A stretch of 64,000 bases of DNA from Sambucus nigra (lineage: Eukaryota; Streptophyta; Magnoliopsida; Dipsacales; Adoxaceae). Below are positions 47,605-57,754 of the stretch, piece by piece (the first letter of the stretch is position 1; each line of letters starts with the position of its first letter). Both the position numbers and the translations under genes were made by a program. Below the pieces are notes generated by a model. The model searched no databases. It worked only from the letters and a program-made list of their open reading frames with translations, and was not told the origin of the DNA. The stretch spans positions 265,283,111 through 265,347,110 of the forward strand of contig OX422219.1 of the NCBI GenBank assembly GCA_949130495.1, given 5' to 3'.

Positions 47605-49536
47605 ATGGCCGAAGAACATCCCTTACGGGACTACTTTGGTCATTTTCCATTGGCACCTGACATGTGTGAGAGTGATCCCGAGCGATCTCTTTATGATCTT
47701 CTTCATGATTTCACCTCTCTCATGAGTACCGTTGGTACTCTTGACCCATCCATGCCTGCACCTCCTATTCCATCACCCACTGTGTCAAGTGTCACCGTGC
47801 CTCATCCTTTGTTGTTCACCCACTGTTATTATGTCGATCACATGTCCAATGAGTGTCCATACTTGTCATATCCATCGGAACCCATCACGGACCATGTGTA
47901 TCCATATGACACTGTCTCGGAACCCACCTAGGCCCATTATCCCGCTATACCTAATCCCGAGTTGTGTGAGTACCCGAGCTATTCGTGGAGGCCTGATCAC
48001 CCTTCCACGCAATATGTATCCCAACCCGATGTTGTGGATCCTCACATGTTCCAATAGTCGTCATGGAAACCTTGTGCACCCACTCACGATCAGTCCCCTC
48101 ACTATGCACCCAATGCGTATCAACCATTTGTCCATCACGAAAGCAATCCTTTTGTGTATGATGCACTTGACCCCACCCCACATACTTCATATGAGTATAC
48201 TCCATACACTCACGATTATAGCGAGTTGTGTCCACCTCACCCACCGCCACCACCCGTCACTCCACCAACACCTTCATCCACATCCGCTCTCGAAACCCTC
48301 TTGCAAAAGTTCATACTTGCGCGAGAGCACGCCACTCAAATTCAAACTCAAGCTCTCCAAAAGCTTGAACAAAGATTAAATGAATTGTAATGTGAGTGAG
48401 AGTCGGATATTCCCATGACCCCACCCATCGTTGCAACCGAGTGTGATGATGATGTGTCCCCTTGTGACACGGATTTTGAGTGTGACCAACCCTACCACCC
48501 CGAGAATATTGAAGTTGAGACCATTCCATGGTCCGGGTCCCAAGTCGACAATTGTGTTGACTTACCTTTCGCTAGTGATCCTGATCCAATCCCGTCGTAT
48601 CCATATGTACCCCACTTTGAGGTTCCCACTCACTTTCCCGCTGAATCCAAAACTATGCCCAAGTCTATACCCATTGAGCCCATCGTGTGTGTTCTCCAGG
48701 AACCACTTCATCTTAGGTTAGCTCCGGCTATGAGTGTTCACCATTTTCCCGAGATAGAATTCGTTATAGTTCCTAACTATCCGGATATGGATGATGTCCC
48801 ACCATGCATGGCTCCCTTTGAGCCTCATATTTCTAGTGATTACACTATCTCCGATTTTGGTGCCTCGTCTTACCCACCCACCACATTCACCAATGCTACC
48901 TTTTTGGAGAAGTTGACAACTCCATCTTTAGAAACCACAGTCTCTTGTGAGTATTCCTTTACTCCTCCCAATGAGTGTGTGTCTCCCACTCTTGAGTTGG
49001 ATCATCTTTCTCCACCATTTATCCCACCCGATACACCGTTTATCCCACCCGACCCACCCATTGTTCCTTTTACCCCACCACCTGGTTTGGATCTTGATTT
49101 TACGCATTTTAAGTTCCCATCAACATTTTTAGATCCTAACCTGAAACCATCCTCCATCTACGAGAGTATTTGTGCTACTACTCTCCGCCATGACATCGAG
49201 CTTGTTATTCTATGCCCGCCATTTCCTTGTGGTGTTGATTTTTTTCAACAGCTCCCTGGCGTGTCACGGCGCGACCATTACCATCGCCCATTCATAGAAC
49301 GGTCGTGTGATTTTTATGAGGCCCACCCCATTCCACTTACCAAACCCTTTTGCCTTTCCATACAACTTGAGCACCATGCTTATAGGGACCTAGTTGCCCT
49401 CACATTTATGCTCAATAAGGCCCGTGATCGATGCTTAATCATGCATGCCTTTCTCACCTTTACCCTCATACCCACCCGCCCATGGTCCACCGATGCTTTG
49501 CATAGTGTGATGCACTTTTCCATACAAGTGCATTGA
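47605..49536 (+). pseudogene. Single long frame of the Athila-like element, unrecognised, gag-like position
   Basis: ATG at 47605 opens a frame of about 644 codons broken only by in-frame stops at 47929, 48058, 48388 and 48397; the frame itself is never shifted. It starts MAEEHPLRDYFGHFPLAPDM, has a Cys/His cluster CYYVDHMSNECPY (a possible relic of a C-x-H-x-C knuckle), a Tyr/His/Pro-rich stretch, a short helix-like LLQKFILAREHATQIQ with LQKLEQRLNEL, then a Pro-rich acidic half ending HSVMHFSIQVH. I recognise no gag core, protease or polymerase. Its place between leader and tail suggests a degenerate or derived gag. With four stops in one open frame it is a recent pseudogene. Confidence 0.5.
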
Positions 49537-51473
49537 CACTTTTTACCTGTTTCCAACAAGACTGACGCTTCAGTCTTGTTTGGGGGTGATTCTCATCACC
49601 CGATTCTTCTGCCACCCAGTGCTTTCATAGATCTTATCTTTATGGTGAGATTTCATCGATCTGGCTGAAGACATTAAACTTAGCGCTGCCGGGAGGTAGC
49701 CCGTATTTCTTGTATGAGTCTTATTCTATTTGGGGGTGGTGTTTCACATCACCCAATGCTTTGCCATGTTTTTAGACTTGTACACCTTTCATTTTTTTTC
49801 TCTTATCATTTACTCAGGTTCATTCTTGGCCACATTTTTCCACTTCATGACCGGTTCATTCTCGTAATCTGTTTCCTACCTTATGCTCTCAATTTTAAAA
49901 AATCATTTTACTTAACATTGAGGACAATGTTCCTTTTTGTTTGGGGGTGGGGATTTTATCAAAATTGTGCCTCTTTTGAAAAAATTTGATTTTTAAACCT
50001 GATTTTAAAATTTCGTGCAGTTTCTTTCATCTCACTCATTGATGTGAATTTTCAATCACCCATCTTTCTAAGTCTAGGAATCAATCTAGAGAATATTTTT
50101 CTAAATAGCTTATGTAATACATAAAAGGCATGTTGCACTATGAATTTCTAGACTCAACAAAAATTTGCGCACTTATCGCGTCATTACGTTTAGAGTTGAA
50201 GAGTACTATAATTCTAAAGAGAACCTTAAAGATCACTAGTAGAGACTTTAGCCCGTGAGATTTGTGCCTTTCATCCTTTCAGAGTGTCTTACGCAATCTC
50301 CGAGTCACAAGTTGATTCAACTTCGTTTGGGTCCGCATTTAATTGTTGTATGATCTCATTATTCTTCATTTTTTGGCTTGATCACTGAGAATGACATCTT
50401 TTTCGAGTTGTAAGAAATGCGTGTCTTGAAATTTGTCCCGAATACTAGATTTTCATCCATACACCTACCACTTTTCCATATCACATTTCATTTACCCACC
50501 ACCCATTACCTTCCCATCCATTCACTTCACCCATGTTCTTCCATATTCCCATATATTCCCCACATCATCCATATATCACTCCATTCATATACCATCATCA
50601 TTTTGAGAAAAAGAGTGTGATTTCAAACGTAGATGTCTTCATTGTTGGTTTGAAAAATGAGAGAAAAACAAATAATAAAAAATAGAGAAAATAAAAAATA
50701 TAGAAAAAGAAAAAAAATATAAAAAATAGCAAAAAGAAAAAAGAAAAATCGAAAAAAAAAGAGAGAAAAGAAAAGAAAGAGAGTTTGTAGTTAGTTTTTA
50801 AATAAAGACATTTGTGCCTAAAGTATAGTACACTCTTCTCTCTCATCCATCATATATCCATCATTTTTACATTCATCATTTCACACATCCATTATATCCA
50901 CCATCCATCCATCATATCATATCCCATCTATCCCATTTCATTTTCCCCCTCACCCATAATCATTCATATGTTCCCCTAGGTGTTCGGGCAAATGATAGTC
51001 GACGTCGTGAATAACTCGACGTTCTCACTATAGTGATTATCATTCTTTCATGAGATCACTTTTCTTTCTTATTATTCGTTATTTCTTATGTGTGTGTGAG
51101 ACGTTTGAACTTGCTTACATTTACTCACCTCCTCACACACAAGAGCGATACACTTACCCATATCTCGAGAGTTCGTTTGTGAGAGTTATATCTAGTGAGA
51201 TTTGAAGTTGAAGCATTGATTCCGACAAGGCAATCTAGGAATTACTCTTGTGATACTCGACCCGTTTTGACTGATTCACACTACACACGTTGAGTTCTAG
51301 GAAGGATGTGCCTTGAGTATTTACTTAGCTTAAATTTTTATGAACTTCTAGCTTGTATTTCTGAAAACATTTACCTTGTGATGGATTGTGCAACTATTCT
51401 ACGTCTGATAAGAGATTAACTTCCTTTCAATAAATTTTTGCAAAAAGAATTTTGTGGGTATATTCCCTGCAAA

Positions 51474-51503
51474 CCCTCACGAGACACAACTCGTCCTGTA
51501 GGG
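51474..51503 (+). other. Conserved hairpin in the tail, copy 1
   Basis: CCCT-C-ACGAG-ACACAA-CTCGT-CCTGT-AGGG: a 5-bp stem with a 6-base loop, extended by CCCU/AGGG pairing. The same hairpin with a slightly different spacer lies at 56151-56181 on the minus strand. As RNA it is in the sense orientation of both elements. Confidence 0.6.
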
Positions 51504-51631
51504 CAACCTATAGGTTTAAAGGCTTGTTGCACATGCTAAGTACAATCGCAAGTGCCCGCGAAAGTGGTACACTTTTGGTTCCTTATCATTCTCTTTCTCC
51601 CTATCTTATTGCTCGAGGACTAGCAACGCTA

Positions 51632-51646
51632 TGTTTGGGGGTGGTG
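51632..51646 (+). other. Polypurine tract of the Athila-like element
   Basis: TGTTTGGGGGTGGTG ends at the LTR start TGATAAGC. Confidence 0.75.
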
Positions 51647-53972
51647 TGATAAGCACCCAAAACTGTACAATTTATACCCCAAATAGATGTATTTTAGTTG
51701 CTAATTCTCGACAATATGGGTCTTACGTGCTTAAATGTTTATTTTGTAGGCTGAATGTACGTTGCGGTGTTTAAACGCGTATTTCAAGGCAATTATGCAT
51801 TTTATCGAGCTAATACCCTTGTCTCGTACCCTAGCCTACCCTAAACTTGTCCCTAAACCGTCATCCAAGCCCCGTTTGTGTTGGTTTGATCCATTTTTAT
51901 TTTATTTTAATTTTTTTTAGATTTTTATTTAGTGTCGTTTTATTTTTTAGATTTTATTTTAGAATTATTTAGAATTTGTAGGTTTTATTTACTATTTTTA
52001 TATTTTATTTTATCTATATTTTTTTATTAGTTTTATTTTATTAGAATTAGTTTTTTTTTTAGATTTCATTTATTTTTAGATTTATTAGATTTTATTTTTT
52101 TAGGCTTTTAGTTTTTAGTCTTATAGATTTCTATTTTTATTTTTATTTCTTTTTAGATTTATCTTTTTTATTTTTGTGTCTTTTATTTTATAGGATTTTA
52201 TATTTTTAAGTAGTTATTAATTAATTTTTTTTAGTTATTAGTTTTTATTTTAGTTGTGTTTAGTTTTTTTTAGAGTTTGTTTAGTGTGTCGTGTCGTGTC
52301 TATTTTATTTTACTTTTTATTTTCAGTTTAGTTTAATTTTTAATTTAGATTAATTTTAATTTTAGTTTTAGTTTAAATTTTTTAGGGGATCCTAATTAAA
52401 CACACACACACACAACACACTAACTTCCAAACACACCCTAATACACATAAACACCTCCTCATCTACACCTTAACACCATACACCTCACACTCACCCAACC
52501 TTTACCCAACCCATCTTCTTCCTTTCACCCAACCACTTTATCTCTCCTCTCTTTCCTTCATAGCTACACACCTCCACTCACACCATCCAAACACGAACCA
52601 TCCCAAACCCATCACCCACCTTCTAAACCCAATATCGGCGGTGACCCCTGAAACCGCCCCAGTAACTCGCCGGCCAGCAAACTTAAATCGCCGATCCTGC
52701 AACCTCACTCCCTACCGGCCTCTCTCACTCTCTTCGTAGCCCCTCATGTGCACACCCCTCATGTTCCATGCCTTGTATTTTAAAGATAGTTGAAGATCAA
52801 AAACTCATCATAAAATAAAAGGGAGCTTAGAGATAGGAAAATTCTAGAGAGAGAATTGTAGAGAAAAAACACCATTTGTATATAGTTTTATTTTATTCTT
52901 TTTACTTTTGTTAGATATTTGTGAGATTAAATATTGTAAGAGAATTAATTGAGTGGATAATTTAATTTCATATCACTTGGATGCTTAATTAAGAGGTGTA
53001 TGCTTCAAATTGGAAGAGTAGAGTTCAACTTTCTCAAAGAGATTTGGTTTGCTTGTTCTATTCCCTTATATTTTATTTTAGTAGCCTTGATTATTAATTT
53101 GTCATATTTCATACCATGTTAGGCTAAAAACCCTTTCAAGGGGTGGGGTAAAACCCTTATTTGATGTTATTTTATTTTAATTAGTCTAATTACTTGAAAA
53201 GTCCCTTTGAATGTTAATTTTGATCCATCACCCTTAGATTTATGCCTTGAGAGAGGGTAAATGATTTTTGAGAGAAAATCGAAATTCTAGTGATAATACC
53301 CATATTAGATTCGAACTAAAGATAGGGGTTTCTTAAGTGGGGTATTATAACTTGAATTTCAACTCTAAATTTATTTTATAAGATTGACATAAATTCTAAT
53401 TGATCGATCCTAGCGGGTGATTAATTAAAAGGAGTGTGAATCTATGTTTCTAGAGTTGTGGGGTGTTAAACTTAACTTTCTAAAAGATTACTATTCTAAT
53501 TACACTTGCAACGAGAGTTGGTTTGTAATTTTGATATTAATTTGGGAGTATTCAAATAATTAAATTAATAAATTAGAATAACTAAAATTTGTGGTGTAAT
53601 CCCATTCCTTGATTGTTCTCACAATTATTTACCTCACTTTATCTTTTATTTTAGTGTTAGCTTTTATTTTCATTTTAGTCACTTTTTAGTTAGCTGTTTA
53701 GATCTTTACATTAGTTTAGTATAGTTTAAATCATTTCACCTCACCCTATTGTTTTAATATTGAAAAAGCTAAAAAAAATTAGAAAAGTGAAAAAGCACAA
53801 AAAGAAAATATATAGTGAATTACATGTGAATTTGTTCCATTTGCTTTACCCCCTAGAAAGTGGATTGACATCCTTACTTACCACTCTACACTTGAGTTTA
53901 TTATATTTTGTAGGTATTTGACGATTTTGACTAACTTGGCTTTCATCAACAACGACTACATACAAAAAGTTG
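51647..53972 (+). repeat. 3' LTR of the Athila-like plus-strand element (2326 bp)
   Basis: Begins TGATAAGCACCC after the purine tract and ends GTTATCA, giving TGATAA/TTATCA ends. It is very T-rich between 51890 and 52390 (repeated TTTTATTTTTAG-like words) with a short (CA)n at 52400. It ends inside the chromovirus integrase. Confidence 0.7.
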
Positions 53973-54280
53973 AAGTTATCAATATACAACCGGGATAGAT
54001 GCTTAGTCGAATAATTAATATGTATGGATAAAAAATGTGCTGCTTTCATAAAGCGATCAACTATTACCAAAATTATATCATGACGATGGGGTGTCAAAGG
54101 TAACCACGTAATGAAATCCATTGAGGTACGATCCCATTTCCACTATGGAATAGGTAGAGGCTGAAGCATATTAGGTTCCTTTTGATGATCCAATTTGATC
54201 ATCTAATAAGTGATGCACCTGGATACAAACATGACCACATCTCTCTTCATGATACCCCACAAATGTTATTGCTTCATATC
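53973..54280 (-). pseudogene. Chromovirus integrase, central part
   Basis: The minus strand reads KWDRTSMDFITWLPLTPHRH (first catalytic Asp), IILVIVDRFMKAAHFLSIHI and TKHLSRLYI up to the Athila-like LTR at 53972. The upper part (54190-54280) carries the eroded HQKEPNMLQPLPIP region. It continues into 33790-34716 on one side and 62832-62986 on the other. Confidence 0.85.
54276..54280. repeat. Target-site duplication ATATC, left
   Basis: ATATC precedes the LTR end TGACACG and recurs at 62827-62831 beyond the other LTR. Confidence 0.9.
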
Positions 54281-55993
54281 TGACACGACTCAGAATGTGT
54301 CTCTAAAGTGTGTGCTCTCTAGGCTCAAGTGCAAGCCTGTCGTTCAAGTAATAATCCGACAAGTCGGGTATCGATCCTCAGGGAAAAAGGACAACGGAGT
54401 TGTGACGGTGGGATAAGATAGAGGAATCCTAACGTTGACTCTAAGAAGAAAAGAAAAAAACTTGATTTGGTCTTTTGGGTTTGATTAAACTAAATGCAAT
54501 TATGAAACTATGATAAAATATGCAACTAACTAAATTATCTAAATGAAGAATGAAGAATTAAATTGAAATTGCTAAACTTAAATGATGAGAAAATAGGATG
54601 GGAATACAATCCCCCAACCCTAGTGTAATGCAGTGACAACGTTGGTCATAAATTTATCCGATTAATTCAAACCCGGAATTTAGTACTCCCAAGCATTATG
54701 TATACGAGGTTCAAGCCCGCGTCATACCTAATCTGAGGATGAGTAAATCGGTATCGCAGTAATTACACTCAAAATGTACTCTAAATCATCACGAGTACCC
54801 ATAGGCAAACGAGATATAAAGATCTACAATTCTTATGAAATTACGCGATACGATCAAAATTAATCATTACATTCATCGGATCGACGTTATACACATGCAC
54901 TAACACATCAGGTTGGGTTCATGCATCCCAACCTTGAAAAACCTAGCCTGACATGTTAAATTGATTAATTCATGAAATAATGATGTTGCATGTGTAGGAA
55001 TTCATGATGAAATTAGCTAGAAGCATGTAAATACGTATTATGTATGCGAAAACAAGTTGTATCGAATATGAAAACTACGCATGCAAGAATAATCAATAAG
55101 AAACAAGAATCTTGAATTAAAACTAGAAAAGCAAACCCGAAATAATGAAATCTTGAAGCAATTTATTCTCTTGATGTTCCTAGATGTTCCTCCCCTTTCT
55201 TTCTATCAAAAACTCTCTAAAAATAACCCTAAAAGCTGCCCCTAGGTTAGTGCCTTCGTTCCCCACAAGTTTGGAGTGTTTAAAACCTATTAGGAGTCTT
55301 TGGGACAAATCAGCACAAAAGGAAAAATTCGCGTGTCAGGTACATGCGAACCGGTTCGCATGTACCTGGCTGGGGTTCGCGTGTACCAGGTTGGTCTTGC
55401 CTTCAACACTTAGATTTTTTTCTGGTTTTTCTCTTCTTTTCTTGGATTTTTCTTCAACTTCAACTGAGTATAACTTTTCAACCGTAGCTCGGATTTGGGT
55501 GCCGTTTCTTCCAGTGTTCTCGTTGTTCCGAGATATTCAACTTCCCAGAAGGCCCCACCTCCAGAATCGGGCTGTAAAATTACGAAAATGCCCTTGAACT
55601 TGCCTTCCTAGCCTTTCTTCTATGATTTTTCCGCAACTTCAAGGGGTCATAACTCTTTCATCGTAGCTTGGATTGAGGTGCCGTTTTTTCTGGTGTTCTT
55701 GTAATTGAAAGATATTCAACTTTCTAGTTGGACCCACTTCTGGACTAAGGCTGAAAAATTACGAAAATGCCCTTGAACTTGCCTTCTTAGCTTTTCTTGC
55801 ACTGTCTTGCTTCCTCTTTTGCACTGCTTGCATAATTAACTTGTAAAACCAATAAGAGAAGCACAAAACACGAAATACTTGCCAACGAAGGTTAGTAGCA
55901 TAAATGTGAATCAAATCAATATCTGTTACATCACTCGGGTTCACAAAAGTACTGAAATTAGGGGGATAAATATACAATATTTATGCCCAATCA
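54281..55993 (-). repeat. 3' LTR of the minus-strand Athila-like element (1713 bp)
   Basis: On the minus strand it starts TGATTGGGCATAAATATTGT and ends GAGTCGTGTCA. It is nearly identical to 61115-62826. It contains the palindromic word TGCGAACCGGTTCGCA (about 55347) and no TATA box that I could place confidently. Confidence 0.95.
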
Positions 55994-56012
55994 AACCCCC
56001 CTAACTTAGAAC
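55994..56012 (-). other. Polypurine tract of the minus-strand Athila-like element
   Basis: The minus strand reads CTAAGTTAGGGGGGTT directly before the LTR start TGATTGGGC. Confidence 0.8.
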
Positions 56013-57754
56013 TTTGCGCGTCCCGAGCAATGTAAAAGAATGAAAGTAAGAGTTAAGGACACTTCAAGGACTTTATTGGGATAGAGTACCACTTTCGCGG
56101 GCAAGCGATTGCATTTAGCGTATGCAACAAGCCTTTAAACCTCTAGGTTACCCTAGTAGGACGAGTTGTGTCTCGTGAGGGTTTGCAGTGAATATACCCA
56201 CAAAATTCGACTCAAAGAAAATTCAAAATATGCAAAAATTGTACAATTCAAACTTTTCCATAAAATAGTCATCATCAAGTCATATTTACAAGTCTCAAAC
56301 CGTAGTGTGTGTTTGCGAAGCCGAAAATATAACCGCCAATTTCCATCGATTGATCATTACGTTACTTATCCGATAATTCGTTTTGATTTCAATTTCTCAC
56401 TGAATGCACTCACAAACGAATCTCTCGGATTATGGCTATTCTCTCGGCATGCGTGATATAAGGAGTAAATGTAATGGAAGCAAATACACGCATGCAATTA
56501 GAAAGACGGAAATTTTATGGTGAAGGGATCTCTTCAACGGATTACGGTTTTAAAAACGGGAACATCGCCTCTATTTCGCGCATTTATCCTCTTATATTAT
56601 CTTTTGGTGTATTAACTCTCCACGCGGTACTCAATTTTCGCAATTTGGACTCGGTTAGGACTTTTTCGGGTTGTAGGGTGTATAGGGTAAAATGAAGGAG
56701 GTATGGAAGGTTGGAATTGGAAAAGTCATTCGTGATGTCCGTTTGTGCATTTTCCGGGCTATTGCTCATTTTTTTCTTCTTTTTCTATTTTTTTTTTTCA
56801 TTTCTATTATTTTTTTTCTTGTTATTTTTGTTGAGCATTCTTCTATTTTTTTTTTCTTGCCCCTTTTTGTTGCACTTTTCGGACTTAAATTCTGAATTTT
56901 TTTCATTTTTCGCAATTCCGGGCTATTTTGGGTTTTTCGGGTTGTCAAACGAAAGGGAAAATTATTTGGCTCAATTTGGGTTGCAAAGGGTAATTTTTCG
57001 CTACTTTTTCTGGCCAATATTTTTGGGGTGACAAACGAGGGCCTACTTCATTGTCCAAAATGTCAATTGCGTTACCATATGCGTTTCGAGGTGAATTTAA
57101 GTTTGGAGACTAATTTGGCACGATTTTCAAGGCAACATTGCACACATTTTTCAAAACCGGTCAAAATGAAAGGATTGAGATCCTTGACAACTTATTTTAA
57201 ATGCTGAAAAGAACTTTGAGTTAACATTTAACTCGGATTGATTTAAAAACTCGCAACAAGTGATAGGCTCGAATCTCACCGGGTTTGTTAATCTCTACAC
57301 TTATTCGTTAAGTCGTCAATTTTCGCTCAATTTCCATCTTTGGTCAATTTCGGCTTTGTGTATGTTGGATGTTTACAATTTGAGACTCCAATTTGACTTT
57401 TAATGATATTTTTGAAAAATTTGAATTCCAATTTTTATTTATTTTGAACAAAAATATTTTTGAATTTTTCAAAATTTTATGATTTTTTTGGAAATAATTT
57501 TTGGGCATTTTTGAAAATTTGTGAAGTTTTAGAAATACGCACTTGTGACCCCCCCTAACTTAGACTTTTGCATTGTCCTCAAGCAAAAAGGACGAAAATC
57601 TAACTCAAGGCGAATGAAAAGTGCGGAAAAATAAAACAAACAAATATGAAAAATGCAACAAGACACTATATGACACTCATGCATGACTCAAAAATACGAC
57701 AACAATCACCCCATACGCGTCGGGGGTGCGACGACCTCTCATCTCTCCATAAAC
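56013..57754 (-). other. 3' tail of the minus-strand Athila-like element
   Basis: Sense-strand order: TTGAGGACAATGCAAAAGTC with AAGTTAGGGGGG (57590-57550), an A/G-rich tract (56860-56765, seen as T-rich on the plus strand), block 1 with GAGATTCGTTTGTGAG (56480-56344), and block 2 with the hairpin (56210-56085). Blocks 1 and 2 align with 51110-51200 and 51450-51580 of the plus-strand element although LTRs and coding regions do not. Confidence 0.75.
56151..56181 (-). other. Conserved hairpin in the tail, copy 2
   Basis: The sense (minus) strand reads CCCT-C-ACGAG-ACACAA-CTCGT-CCTACT-AGGG. Stem and loop are unchanged compared with copy 1 while the spacer before AGGG differs by sequence and one base in length. 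Confidence 0.6.

Larger units (their letters stand above)
49537..51646 (+). other. 3' tail of the Athila-like element
   Basis: Noncoding tail with ordered landmarks: TTTGGGGGTG at about 49579, AACTTAGCGCTGCCGGGAGG (49677), TTTGGGGGTGG at 49730, TTGAGGACAATG (49917) with TTTGGGGGTGG (49940), a purine-rich A/G tract (50650-50790), a conserved block at 51110-51200 (TTCGTTTGTGAG), a conserved block with hairpin at 51450-51580, and the tract before the LTR. Comparable landmarks occur in the same order in the other Athila-like element (57580 down to 55994). Confidence 0.75.
34717..53972 (+). mobile_element. Athila-like non-autonomous element, split by the Tat insertion
   Basis: Pieces in order: 5' LTR end (34717-34803), primer-binding site, leader (34823-35237 continuing at 47041-47604), one decayed frame (47605-49536), a long tail with Athila-type landmarks (TTAAACTTAGCGCTGCCGGG at 49674, TTGAGGACAATG at 49917, repeated TTTGGGGGTG motifs), a purine tract and the 3' LTR (51647-53972). 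The LTR ends are TGATAA...TTATCA. No protease, RT or integrase is present. The 5' LTR is truncated to about 87 bp and a few host bases are lost there, so no TSD can be confirmed. It lies inside a chromovirus integrase. Confidence 0.75.

Noticed and set aside
47732..48379. 215-codon plus-strand frame overlapping 47605-49536
   Set aside because: It is an alternative frame of Pro/His-rich sequence; the 47605 frame has the better start, length and Cys/His cluster.
50990..51060. Imperfect inverted repeat AATGATA...TATCATT
   Set aside because: Short and not obviously kept in the other Athila-like tail; chance is likely in AT-rich DNA.
55184..55597. 137-codon frame in the Athila-like LTR, also at 62018
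   Set aside because: It lies wholly inside the LTR, is disrupted differently in the two LTR copies, and has no known domain.
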